The position numbers and the translations under genes are program-made. A stretch of DNA of 58,872 nt from contig CAZEKF010000012.1 in the NCBI GenBank assembly GCA_964512765.1, positions 1 to 58,872 on the forward strand. Direction: 5' to 3'. Under the pieces are notes generated by a model that searched no databases, was not told where the DNA came from, and saw nothing but the letters and a program-made list of their open reading frames with translations. Positions 51,401 through 56,134 of the stretch are shown in pieces. Position 1 is the stretch's first letter. The number at the start of each line of letters is the position of its first letter. The DNA comes from GW2011-AR15 sp964512765. GTDB taxonomy: Archaea > Nanobdellota > Nanobdellia > Woesearchaeales > GW2011-AR15.

Positions 51401-52118
51401 GGTAACTAAGATTAAGCAGATATTCAGCTGGAATAATGAATGTAGTGTTAAGGTCAAACTCAACAAAACCTATTTTGTCTGTTAGTTCAGTTTCTTGTAA
51501 TGTCTCATCTAGAAATAATGAAACTGGTTGGTTCGGGATAGGTTCATCATCAACATTAACAAGAACTGTACTTATCTTAACATTTTCACCAGAAATAACT
51601 GATAATGCACTAACAAAAAAGTCTTTTAATCTCATAAGTATATTTTTCTCTTGAGGTTCTATTTCTTCAACAATGACTGGTTCTTCAATATGTTCAATTT
51701 CAACAGGAGCATCTTCTTCGACTGGTGGTTCTTCAACAAACTCATTTGGTTCAATACTTTCATTAATTTCAACTGTAATGTTGGGCGTAGAATTAGTAAT
51801 GTTTGTTGTATTTTCAGTTTGTGTCGTGTTCTCTGTTAGATTTAATTCAGAAATAGTGGAATCATTTTGTGGTGTTTCATTAACTGAAGAGTTTAATTGA
51901 GTATCATTAATTGAGACATTAAAAAGAGTTTCATTAACACTCAGATTTAAGCTGAAATTATTAGAAATTGTGATATTATCAAGATTTGTAAAGTTAGTAG
52001 AATTAGTAAGATTGGTTTCTGCCAGGACTATATAGATACAAATAATTGAAAGAAATATGATAGTAGTCACCTTAGTTACACTACTATCTTTTGCATTTGT
52101 ATTACTCTTACAACGCAC
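33447..52118 (-). CDS. Giant secreted multidomain surface protein, 6,223 residues
   Basis: One uninterrupted 18.7-kb frame. Rough map: signal segment 17-33; sequon-rich and acidic stretch 35-165; Ig-like 180-250; LamG-like 490-700; repeated WYNGSTW-type modules; ALK-like Gly-rich domain 1320-1570; fibrinogen-like domain (SCKEIL...FCDMTTDDGGWTMVF) 1790-2020; LamG-like 2225-2440 and 2710-2865; MAM/jelly-roll-like 3060-3240; two more beta-sandwich domains 3630-3790 and 4000-4200; Ig-like repeats 4270-5840; conserved region ending NLQYSAVRGTQ; Cys motif CGNKICDSFEDCTTCPVDC; acidic linker; membrane helix; basic tail. Start is GTG 52118 with GGGG 10 nt upstream. Homologous at the C-terminus to the 2,089-residue protein. 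Probably an attachment fibre or surface adhesin (inference). Confidence 0.88.
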   Translation of the reverse strand: MRCKSNTNAKDSSVTKVTTIIFLSIICIYIVLAETNLTNSTNFTNLDNITISNNFSLNLSVNETLFNVSINDTQLNSSVNETPQNDSTISELNLTENTTQTENTTNITNSTPNITVEINESIEPNEFVEEPPVEEDAPVEIEHIEEPVIVEEIEPQEKNILMRLKDFFVSALSVISGENVKISTVLVNVDDEPIPNQPVSLFLDETLQETELTDKIGFVEFDLNTTFIIPAEYLLNLSYPGQRTIINQETIVYQPFSHAVNFSVLAPVEDVNVTDEIVGRVEILKPVKKLKTIKSNTVLENYEVNLSNAINYSVIKKDKKSVRTKKNNSKNPGSVQASNRKLLIKDKFHELEIEYYTPGPDALFENTENGKRITVSSDEHYTNILAYSEIEDTHLENVELVHVEGDTKETVEFTPYDHNQNSLIDYIEWTIPHLSTEVYEVVYSMSAIGATGSINFTSMTPANGTSQSATSVEINVSVSLENLSEIKYNWNTTNYTMYDDSLVLMMNFDNVSALRENDTHVFDMTSVENNGTAFGSIVWNSTGMYGGAFDFDGSDDQINVSSTFGITTSNFSVSLWVNLDSVSEGGAFVKIGDGGTGFGIGVGSTNYDDTGNDLILLYEFARWIDTNDAIGTGWHHVAMTVNHSGYPEAFIDGVSVYSDSTGAGLTPTSSITQIGGYAARHADCMIDELRIWNRTLNASEIYQQYVSNLNKFNSTQWYLYVNQSKNSTTGLDEETYTYYAYAKDTSNNENQTEIRTISINSTYPSWSNNETNLTSTVNVGSTVYFNITLNDTNPDKYIFSWYNGSTWANDTPNSYTNGQEIQVNKTIPASPIYWKWYINNTAGNLNQTPVWEVTLQSGIGIVLVEPTSTTNASQNNSFNVIVNVSCIGGVDCGEINVTLNTESQYVFDYFDTGSFAEDFWTTYSSDAVNGNIGVSGAVNHSANYSVLADTADGYTNLNELITNFDFTGYDYVYLDFYWREAPDGDDLNAGADHSEHHNSDAVYYTCNGTYWYHLVDAPGDFTSWTQQQINITSDPDFCGTIDENFKIKFTQYDNTAWPTDGIAWDTIKISLASGNTGIVSTDAPTKPFYTNMSSNPYNISLNRGETELVTFWVNATGVVNNTYTFYVTANRTSLMSDSNITSGFNLTIVEPDTTNPFWRNNETNLTSTTAIGSVVYFNITVNESNPDTYTFSWYNGSVWQNDTPQSYTHGQEIQVNKTIVATPINWTWYFNDTSGNLNQTPVWSMTLDSFIGLELISSSSNLDITQYYMFNVTVNVSCYGEIDCGEINVSLDPSGVINYTFTTCTATGMTGPNQSLCDTNYSGTTLESLVTIGDGIQNWTVPNTGEYNIEVAGAAGGPGSSYTGGLGARMIGNFNLTGGDVLKILVGQTGGSGGSYKAGGGGGGSFVTLANNSALIVAGGGGGGGGNSNAANGQSGSNETSGGTGSQGSFAGGANGNGGQASAGSGGGGGLNGKGNSTSCTSDEGIAFVNGGTGGQGGACAAGGGDGGFGGGSGGEWCCQGATGAGGGYSGGGGTNSNGVAGGGGSYNSGGSQNNTAGLNSGAGYVRIIRLSAVKSGLVSTNTSATPFYTNISVNPYNISLNSGESEIVTFWVNATGSQNTVHEFYVYANKTTKMSNSNETTKWNMTIIPPDTTDPLWFNNETDLTTNISLGTIVYFNITVNETNPDKYIFSFFNGTTWINDTPVSYTDGEEIQVTKNITSSPVYWTWYFNDTWGNLNQTTEWSTVLESTIGLELMYPLTHVNVTQNEFFNVTVNVSCPSSAACREINVTLDPASTPISCKEILDVGNSVGDGMYTIYPYNNATTAQVFCDMTTDDGGWTMVFAGLGSNTTFKSTWSGWFTVGSTIDSVNKTTQGKSVAYDTVPVDDLMLESNYSTDGKIMAHLNLSYDALINLTGPDPGNNNGNDSWDGGLRGNYPSYNRSGSYFDNDWIKIWHGDGQVGGDANDRAVFSTSTDAHGDWNTREGGIGSEMRVAGPNAADWYYVYVRENVTYTANKGGIIETNVSATPFYTNMSTNPYNISLDAGESEIVTFWVNASGNGNQEYVFFVYANKTSRMSESNITSTWNVTIIDNTTPIINYQEPTLSNDTTYAQNFITINVTVIDSHLSTIVHSIYNTTGGLVTSATHTSSPGFSNFTSLADGTYYFNSTATDTASNSNTTATRVVTLDTTPPQTSYIDPTPDNDSRQPEDSFIINASIVESQIEDIKYEWNRTNYTMYNDSLVLMYNFDNVSALNENDTFVVDASQYGNNGTVTNALVNTTDCRSGYCRYFDGDGDFINSGTDSSLNFGTNPFTVSLWFKKTGAVSATEELIGKRVAGSGNYEIQIDSGGDIYAYLEQSGSTTVMDTNFDVSSNLNQWNHVLMTRYSGNAYLYVNGILKITNVSTHNVNSSNPLQIGRDVAGSNEYFNGSIDEIKIWNVGFTGDQVYQEYVSNLKKLNSTNWELYVNQSKNATVDLGEGNYTYNVHASDIYNNTNNTVERLIIIDWTLPVFTNFTNQTFEHAYGVAYDINATDNNSISCFNVSDTFNFTINCSGYLTNNTGLANGLYWINVTMNDTANNEYSGLMWVNITDTLAPDFTTIANLTQEYKVNLNYTILANDSNNVSCYWVNDTTNFNVNCTGYFTNNTLLSLGLHMLNISVNDTVGNDNSTIIWVNVTDTVASQISFASDTPSNDTKQSQTTFIVNVTIVEEDLGEIVYNWNYTTDTDLTIYNNSLVLMYNFDNISVLGENNTHIVDVTENGYNGTVSGAILNLTEGRYEGAYEFDGSDDFINVSGLPGAITYSMWLKQNNVWSYYVNSSGTMYVNGSVTTDTINLPIHNNSGEVIIGQYENNSYFTGMIDEVRIWNISLTADEVNLHYLSNLNRFGTFNWTLWINQSKNSSNTLDQGYYTYQAIVNDLRSNQNSTETRLILIDTAAPVFIDINNQSTFEDDSFLYGINSTDVYNVSCYKVNDTVNFKINCSGHLENNVTFNQSHVMLHWLNITVNDTAGNENSRLMWVNITDKGRLGVELIYPTGNINVSQHNFFNVTVNVSCVDNGCGEINVTLDPQSTTVIFSDDFESGEGDWTHGISLTRDEWEHGEPTHGASAYSGDNVWATKLASDYAYGGGKYWLKSPVFSLVGYTNVTLSFMNWYLTETCCDGGIVEASADNSTWTKINPNGGYPGSGYGTWEPDYAGSGNSWAEAVFNLSAYEDNETVYIRFHFGADGSVDTDGWYIDDVSVTGIPAGKGTMSTNSSTTPFYTNTTNPNNITLVNGESVIITWYVNASGDASTTTTHEFFVYANRTSDVPVGNTTSIWNVTILDMTLPVFTDFSNQTIEYQYALSHDINATDYNDIEGFTVNTTAFAINSSGVLTNNTHLNVSFYSLNITVNDTHDNQDSIILWVNVTSTTLPQFNNIENQTISYGYDFEYNVNATDMSGISCFSVNDTTLFTINCQGRLQNNTILNESIYWITVTANDTIGNENNVSFYVNVTDQDVVKPGVNITYPTNGTLFNYTTSLVNLTVTTTENTTCYYSTDSGVNNITMEGNASLTGFNSTLSVVQGTNYTVNVYCNDSQMNWNNTQYTMFTVDSPDIGISLVYPITSINVSYGEWFNISVNVSCTSQNCGEINVSLDPVVESITNGDFETGSMSGWTLSGHENWTVQDSEVYEGSYSAQSGGITHSQQSILQQQVRLGGNGTLSFMWKVSSESLYDILGFCVDMDYGDVGCRKLAEGGEGNITPISGEVNWTLAEIELPEGDHTLLWYYAKDSSSSSGSDKAWVDNVTIYAEGVVKSGLITDNSSSNTFWTNTSNPYNITLNVNESSIVTFWVNATGRLNTTHEFFVYANTTGLPINVSEESTRWNITILDLTSPSLSYDATTTANGSFNMQTNITVNVSVSDSFLDTLTIRVYNSTSLMNTTTSTLLQLTDLPYGTYYINATANDTSGNLNNTVTRTIVLTTPALGISTIYPTGDINVSQDQWFNVTVNLTCLDYDCGDINLTLDPANSIECGGITNCDFSQSGDCSGEDGNCTNIPGWTYYEVTDGTYERAQTTSSTNPFGDKGNWLEFKSTYGGSGNTQWKAYIYSEEFPAYADYITYSFKGDEYDEWGYGLMIYEEGNETGNFQLLEYRCPYTGSWSASDDVWGGCNDNTIYNPAAIIDKTVPINASLQDKSIRIKVWTGDGGTGDHGEASLDDICLSYSDGTCISSTKSIVSTIEGTIPFYTNISSNPYTVNLNESQSQVVTFWVNATGRLNTTYEFYAYANTTSDLSINNETIHWNVTILDLTAPVVSFDNPTTSAGFNNVTQIIVNISASDTYFENLTTYLYNSTELLNTTFTETTNVYYIMTTLTDGTYYMNASAMDESGNIGYSGTREINLDNVKPVINVTLPVDGFNTSNSNINFTFTVTDNSTTNCTVFRDETGSVNYVTAVNNASVSSGIITTMNAAGFVSRNYSWYVYCIDQATNTNETEIRVLTVDTPGPDITVDSPTANGTFGYLVQINTEIIDELSGVDSGWYFLYNKSNTSQQLVNGTLNSSSNWDSSWDSSEYSGVYWTVLLNVNANDSLGNLASKNVTFYLDNTRPAISFIRPTSALTYFNTDFNLSVYIQDNSFNYTYYNITKAGAQIQYNTTSFEPARSNHTWNDTFNATADGTYNITVYARDIVDNALNISVLFVMDRTDPEIVVHSPDNGSYIDATTVLFNWTVNDTISTALSCNLNVGDSIKELSCVNATSCNYTMGGFSEILYNYSITCSDNATNSVTTLGNFTIDRTNPTISLSTDTTIAGNHSQEFIFVNVTASDTNLDTLTINLYNSSYDLINTSSVSDTNLTFNITGLTEGTYYFNATANDSYGHLNFTPIRTVFLDFVNPVVTLSANDSSLEFGYDSVFINWSVTENNNNIVNLNITTFSGFLIYNSTNTTDNVTLNSSHLVALGTYTVLLYAEDVAGNANTTNVTFGVDDTLFPSIEIIDPDTGNYSRSWIYVNVSANDTSLSQVIINVYNTTSSVNQSTGASSPYSVNFTGLGDGVYFYNATACDDTRCNSSETYSIELDITAPSIDFDTITPSSSYFSQNSNIPINVTASDVRLDTINISLYNSSSVLINISTSQTSPLFYNITGLIDGVYYFNASANDTLSNINYTTTRTITLDATIPSISYSTGTATNNSYLAQDNVYLNVSASDTNQVNITFSLYNQSMSEINSSTKKATIRNINFTSLSDGVYYYNVTYRDSAANENTTVTRTITLDNVNPTININNPSNNASVSDSSLNITYTVNDSNINNCWYMNETQEANISLVNCTNITSVTWPDGNHNITIWVNDSAGNMNNATITFTLDSVSPNITLNAPDAGFYNDTASSPINVTFNCSGVDNLALVNISLFMTNPSNQSFGLNQTTNVAGTSSTVNWTVQMSRGNYSWNCIAFDSFGNSAFATINRSVIVNYSTNDTTPPSINFNISTTIASNLSQSYITAAVNASDENLSTVIVRLYNSSALVNTTTNSESFTITYTGLPDGIYYLNATASDTSGNTNSTRTRIIELDTTPPIIVLLSPNNGVNTTLSNYNFSFNATDDHLAGCILYMDKEGYITNQSINSNSSVTSSVSTTLNASSLTNRTQSWFINCSDLLNNSNISDVWTLTVDQIPPAVAVTTPTVDDLLGYLVYIYTDISDSLTAVDTATYYMLNATDTSQILWNGSLNSTSNWDSVWNSSVYSEQQFNVTFKVTANDTLGNSYDVNSTFQLDNVYPSIQLIRPPVYKTYHDTNFSLNIIVQDSTLNYTYFNISDTNFSNTTGYVNVTVHSWNDDINITTEGIYNLSVYAEDGAENSRIISTLVVYDNTSPSVTLSYPSSNLKTNETNITFLWVAVDNFALSMNCNLTVNDDVVKSNIRCVNNSACGYAVYGFSWADYSWNVTCWDNTTNANVPAGRAFIPNWLDFDNDNAHDSIDNLIGTEDHVVQEGTTSLNITVDGDANLTTFNDTKEVLFYDSSDIIINFTHNFSANVLDLRNITILEDTTYLIVNMSGQLQVNKTLYITDNSFISLCVKDAEVSAISEVSSGCDVANETDFTTCIGSNVTLNNITCVDEGSRIRLENLQYSAVRGTQESTSTNETNTTTTTTTTSSVERMYGEKDCGNKICDSFEDCTTCPVDCGECVEEIVEEKEEPVVEEEPEPEEEPIKIIVPDKEKKTKIDKRTYSFTNMLLLFAILMMITFVYDHYTKHPIGKYKKYKWKRKKNKIVK

Positions 52119-52211
52119 CCCTTGTCAACCCCTTTTTTACTATTCTAAAAGGTAGTACGTAAATTAATACGACACCCCGAATCACAATCTAGAAAATGTG
52201 GAGTAGTAGTC

Positions 52212-52220
52212 ATATAAATA
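52212..52220 (-). promoter_or_regulatory. TATA box of the 6,223-residue gene
   Basis: TATTTATAT on the minus strand, about 95 nt before the GTG start. This predicts a 5' leader of roughly 70 nt, in contrast to the leaderless genes nearby. The leader contains two GGGGT tracts just before the start and no strong hairpin that I can see. Confidence 0.5.
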
Positions 52221-52286
52221 CTTTACGATATTTTAGCGTCTAAATACCCTCTAAAAACTGCAAATTAATAAAAAATAGTCCAAAAA

Positions 52287-52568
52287 TTATCTTAATATTT
52301 CTTTTTCCTTTTCTAACTTTTCAACAAAAAACCTTAAACAATCCAGACCGCAAAAATTAGCTTTTTTCTTAAAATCATCTCTGCCAAAGATTAGAGTATA
52401 TCTTGGCTTTGACTCAACATTACCACAAGTAGGGCATAATGCATCATGTTCAAACTTATTCAACCTGTCTTTGATTAATTTCCCAATGTTACCTTCATAA
52501 AGATCCTTTTCAATAGCTTTTAGTTCTTTGAATGGCATTGAGTTTATAATTGTGTTAAGTTTATTCAT
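52287..52568 (-). CDS. Small zinc-finger-like protein, 93 residues
   Basis: Contains CPTCGN (about 45-50) and FCGLDCLRFF (about 72-81), a four-cysteine zinc-site pattern, with charged helices on both sides. No named family is recognised. The ATG overlaps the winged-helix gene by 4 nt (ATGA), so the two form a unit upstream of the giant gene. A role as co-regulator is inference. Confidence 0.6.
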   Translation of the reverse strand: MNKLNTIINSMPFKELKAIEKDLYEGNIGKLIKDRLNKFEHDALCPTCGNVESKPRYTLIFGRDDFKKKANFCGLDCLRFFVEKLEKEKEILR

Positions 52569-53212
52569 TCTACACCTTTTTTCAATTTAGTTAATACATT
52601 ATCTTTGTCTGATACAATAAAGACTTTTTTTATAATTGAAGTAAAATATTCCTCTTTATGCTTTACTCCATTAACAAACTCATTTGGTTTGTGAACATAA
52701 GCCTTAATCTTGTATGTTTTATCTTTAAAAGTGATTTGTTTTTCATTCAAATAATGTAAACTCTCAGGTTTGTCATCAATAACAACAATCTCCAACTCAT
52801 GTCCTCTTATACCTAAATAGCCTATTGCATTAACATTTTCCAAATTAAACTGACTATAAAGCTTAATCAAAACATAAGGGGCATACTGATCATTAATCAG
52901 CCAAACATTAAAGAAAAACAATGAATCATTATCCAAACTAAAGAGTTTTTTACCAGCTGTTAAATTTGTTGCAAGAATCATGTAAGCAAACTGTTTTTTT
53001 AATGAATATCGTTTCCTGGGTTTGCCTTTAGCTATGTTACTCAACCTTTGTTTTTCAACAAAACCAAGTGCTTCTAACAACCTAATCTGTGTGCTAATGT
53101 TAGCCATTGACGTCCCTGTTCTCTTAGCAAGTTCACTAGGCGACAAAGGCTTGTGAGATAATTCTGTTAAAATACGCCATTTTGAGTCAGAAAACAGTGT
53201 TTCTACTTCCAT
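52565..53212 (-). CDS. ArsR/MarR-like winged-helix transcriptional regulator
   Basis: The N-terminal 75 residues (SDSKWRILTELSHKPLSPSE then LAKRTGTSMANISTQIRLLE, ending GKPRKRYSLKK) form a clear winged helix-turn-helix. The C-terminal 130 residues are a separate alpha/beta domain, possibly related to nucleotidyltransferase- or GyrI-like sensor domains, not identified. The start is ATG 53212: TATTTAAAT at 53236-53244 lies 23 nt upstream, a leaderless signal. It is followed by an overlapping zinc protein and the 6,223-residue gene. Confidence 0.75.
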   Translation of the reverse strand: MEVETLFSDSKWRILTELSHKPLSPSELAKRTGTSMANISTQIRLLEALGFVEKQRLSNIAKGKPRKRYSLKKQFAYMILATNLTAGKKLFSLDNDSLFFFNVWLINDQYAPYVLIKLYSQFNLENVNAIGYLGIRGHELEIVVIDDKPESLHYLNEKQITFKDKTYKIKAYVHKPNEFVNGVKHKEEYFTSIIKKVFIVSDKDNVLTKLKKGVE

Positions 53213-53402
53213 AAACACAATAAAAACGAATATAATATTTAAATCTTTCTAAAAGCATTAAAGTTCTTTAATTAAAGAAGTTAACTAACCATTTAATTAG
53301 ATGCATAAATTACGTGATTTATAGAAACATTTTTATAGCCGACTGAACCAACTCTAAATTATATAGGCTTTCATGAAAGTGGGAAAAAGAGGTGTGATTT
53401 TG

Positions 53403-53438
53403 GTGAAGAATGGTCTAATTTGGGGAATATTATTATGA
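53403..53438 (+). CDS. Possible 11-residue leader peptide of the glycogen operon
   Basis: GTG 53403 to TGA 53438 encodes VKNGLIWGILL (Met at the start). AGGTG lies 8 nt before it, whereas the GT4 gene has only a distant GGGG. The stop overlaps the GT4 start as ATGA, so ribosomes finishing the peptide could restart on GT4. A TATA-like ATTATATAG near 53358 precedes it. It is short enough to be chance. Confidence 0.35.
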   Translation: MKNGLIWGILL

Positions 53439-54625
53439 AGATACTTATGTTTGGGTGGGAATTTCCTCCAAATAATCGAGGCGGTCTTGGTACTGCATGT
53501 TATGGATTAACAAAAGCCTTAAGCAAAAAAGGTGTTAATATTAAACTAGTTCTACCTAAAAAAAATCCTGACCATGACCATCTTACCATTATCACAGCAG
53601 ATGACGTTGACATCGGAAGTCTTGACATTAAATTTGTTGATTCATCTCTTGTTCCTTATGTAAGTGTAGAAGAGTATAGTATGCAATATTCTAATAACAA
53701 TCCAGAGCTTGAATTATACGGCAGAGATTTAATAAACGAAGTCAAAAGATATGCTAAGAAAGCCAAAATCATTGCAAATTCTGAAGATTTTGATGTTATA
53801 CACTGCCATGACTGGATGACGTATAAAGCAGGTATTGCAGCTAAAAAAGCCTCAGGAAAACCTTTAGTTGTGCATATTCATGCCACTGATTTTGATCGTA
53901 CAGGAGGAAATCCAAACCAGTTAGTATATGATATTGAGAAACAAGGCATGCACCATGCTGATAAAGTTATTGCAGTAAGCAATTATACAAAAAACATGGT
54001 GGTTAAGAAATACGGAATTCCAAGTAGTAAAGTGCACGTTGTTCATAACGGTGTTGAAATGGGCAATATGGAAAGTCCAATGTTTAAAACAAAAGATAAA
54101 ATTGTGTTATTTCTTGGGAGGTTAACATTACAAAAAGGACCTGAATATTTTATTGAATCAGCAAAAAAAGTCTTGGATATGATGCCTGACGTGAAATTTG
54201 TTGTAGCTGGAAGTGGTGAAATGTACGGGAAAATGATTGATAAAGCAGCAGATTTGGGCATTGCAAAAAATGTATTGTTCACTGGTCATTTAAAAGGTGA
54301 TGATGTTGACAAAGCATACCAGATGGCAGATCTGTACGTGATGCCGTCTGTGTCTGAACCATTTGGAATAACACCTTTAGAAGCTCTAAGAAATAATACT
54401 CCTGTTTTAATTTCAAAAACTTCTGGTGTGTCAGAAGTCTTAACAAATGCATTAAAAGTTGATTTTTGGGACATTGATGAAATGACTAACAAGATTGTAT
54501 CTGTCTTGCATTATGATAATCTTAACTCGTGTTTAGTTGAGCACGGATTCACTGATGTTCAGAAAATAACATGGGACAATGCAGCTGAGAAATGTGTTAA
54601 CTTATACAAAGGTGTTGTATCATGA
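53435..54625 (+). CDS. GT4-family glycosyltransferase (glycogen-synthase-like)
   Basis: A 396-residue GT-B fold glycosyltransferase. The N-terminal KILMFGWEFPPNNRGGLGTA and IHCHDWMTYKAG resemble starch/glycogen synthases of the GlgA-like GT4/GT5 group; LGRLTLQKGPEYFIESAKKV and the C-terminal PSVSEPFGITPLEALRNN carry the donor-site E-x7-E. It is the first enzyme of a run of overlapping genes with GH57 and GT3, so it probably builds or extends alpha-glucan. Archaeal relatives use ADP- or UDP-glucose; which one is used here is not decidable. Confidence 0.88.
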   Translation: MKILMFGWEFPPNNRGGLGTACYGLTKALSKKGVNIKLVLPKKNPDHDHLTIITADDVDIGSLDIKFVDSSLVPYVSVEEYSMQYSNNNPELELYGRDLINEVKRYAKKAKIIANSEDFDVIHCHDWMTYKAGIAAKKASGKPLVVHIHATDFDRTGGNPNQLVYDIEKQGMHHADKVIAVSNYTKNMVVKKYGIPSSKVHVVHNGVEMGNMESPMFKTKDKIVLFLGRLTLQKGPEYFIESAKKVLDMMPDVKFVVAGSGEMYGKMIDKAADLGIAKNVLFTGHLKGDDVDKAYQMADLYVMPSVSEPFGITPLEALRNNTPVLISKTSGVSEVLTNALKVDFWDIDEMTNKIVSVLHYDNLNSCLVEHGFTDVQKITWDNAAEKCVNLYKGVVS

Positions 54626-55842
54626 AAAACGTGTGTTTTTATTTTCAAGTACACCAGCCGTATAGGTTAAAGAAATATAGAGTGTTTGACATTGGCAAAC
54701 ACAGTGATTATTTTGATGATAATCTTAATAAAAAAATCATGCAAAAAGTTGCAAAAAAATGTTATTTACCAACTAACAATCTAATGTTAAAACTAATCAA
54801 ACAGCATAAAGGAAAATTCAAAATCGCTTACTCAATCACTGGCGTTGCAATTGAACAGTTTAAGAAATATTCTCCAGAAGTGTTAAAAAGTTTTATTGCG
54901 CTTAATAAAACAGGTTGTGTTGAGTTTTTATCAGAGACGTATTATCATAGCCTTGCGTTCTTATATTCAAAAGAGGAGTTTAAAGAACAAGTAAAGATGC
55001 ACAAGAATCTAATAAACAAATTGTTCAACCAATCTCCAAAAATATTCAGAAATACTGAATTAATTTTTAACAATGAATTGGCACATCATATTGAAAAAAT
55101 GGGTTATAAAGGGATCTTAGCAGAAGGTGCTGACCATGTTCTCGGACATAAATCACCAAATTATTTGTACAAAGCAAAAACCACTAAAAACCTAAAATTA
55201 TTATTAAAAAATTATAAACTAAGCGATGACATCGCATTTAGATTCTCAAACAAAGGATGGAACGAATGGCCATTAAAAACTGAGAAGTTTGTGTCATGGC
55301 TAGACTCAGCTAATGGAGATAATATTAACTTATTTATGGACTATGAAACTTTTGGTGAACATCAATGGGAGGATACAGGTATATTTAATTTCATGACAAA
55401 ACTGCCTGAAGAGTTACTTAACAAAAAAATTCAGTTTAAAACACCAAGCGAAATTGCAAAAGATAAACCTGTTGAAGAGCTTGACATACACCATCCTATT
55501 TCATGGGCAGATGTTGAACGTGATCTATCTGCATGGCTTGGCAATAAAATGCAGCAGACTGCAATAAAAGAACTATATGAGATGGAAAACATCATCAAAA
55601 AATCTAAAAACAAAAAATTATTAGAGGATTGGAGAAAACTGCAAGTAAGTGACCACTATTATTACATGTGCACGAAATATTTTAGTGACGGTGATGTTCA
55701 CAAATATTTTAATCCGTATGACACACCGTATGATTCATACATGTCGTTCATGAACATATTAAATGACATTGCAAAACGCCTTAACAAAAAAGGAGATCTA
55801 AACATATCTGAACAACCGAGTTTATTAGTGAAAAATGCCTAA
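54622..55842 (+). CDS. GH57 family alpha-glucan hydrolase/transferase
   Basis: A 406-residue GH57 enzyme. Conserved regions are H11-Q12-P13 in FQVHQPYR, the catalytic glutamate E145 in FRNTELIF and the acid/base D239 in FMDYETFGEHQW. The length and TELIF type fit the short archaeal GH57 amylases found beside glycogen synthases. It may trim, branch or rearrange glucan chains; the exact reaction is not decidable. It overlaps GT4 by 4 nt and the next gene by 8 nt. Confidence 0.9.
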   Translation: MKNVCFYFQVHQPYRLKKYRVFDIGKHSDYFDDNLNKKIMQKVAKKCYLPTNNLMLKLIKQHKGKFKIAYSITGVAIEQFKKYSPEVLKSFIALNKTGCVEFLSETYYHSLAFLYSKEEFKEQVKMHKNLINKLFNQSPKIFRNTELIFNNELAHHIEKMGYKGILAEGADHVLGHKSPNYLYKAKTTKNLKLLLKNYKLSDDIAFRFSNKGWNEWPLKTEKFVSWLDSANGDNINLFMDYETFGEHQWEDTGIFNFMTKLPEELLNKKIQFKTPSEIAKDKPVEELDIHHPISWADVERDLSAWLGNKMQQTAIKELYEMENIIKKSKNKKLLEDWRKLQVSDHYYYMCTKYFSDGDVHKYFNPYDTPYDSYMSFMNILNDIAKRLNKKGDLNISEQPSLLVKNA

Positions 55843-56110
55843 AAAAACAATAAAAAATGCTAGCCCTGAAAAATATTTTGTACTTGTGACAGGAGTTCCT
55901 TTAAAAAATTTAAAAGAATTAGCTAATGCGTTTGAAACAATGAATGACTGGGTTTTTGATCATCATGTTAATGGTAGCAGGAATGATTTTGCTGACTGGG
56001 TTAAAAATGTGTTAAAGGAACCAGAGCTTGCAAAAGACCTAAAATTAACAAAAAATATAAAAGAAATGGAATTAACAATATTTAGGTACATAACAAACAA
56101 ATACTTATGA
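55835..56110 (+). CDS. Small glycogen-operon protein, DUF5752-like
   Basis: A 91-residue protein with YFVLVTGVPLKNLKELANAF and NDFADWVKNVLKEPELAKDL. The pattern matches, from memory, small archaeal proteins labelled DUF5752 that often sit in glycogen or GH57 loci. The next gene repeats the same pattern (LNELLYEL and YFTDWIYHVMGLKELSEKL). No catalytic residues stand out; a binding or scaffold role is plausible. Confidence 0.6.
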   Translation: MPKKTIKNASPEKYFVLVTGVPLKNLKELANAFETMNDWVFDHHVNGSRNDFADWVKNVLKEPELAKDLKLTKNIKEMELTIFRYITNKYL

Positions 56111-56134
56111 TTACAAAAAAAGAGGTGGGAATAA

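Noticed and set aside
27023..52118. CRISPR array or DNA tandem repeats in the giant genes
   Set aside because: Repeats here are diverged protein modules hundreds of bases long, without short identical repeats and regular spacers.
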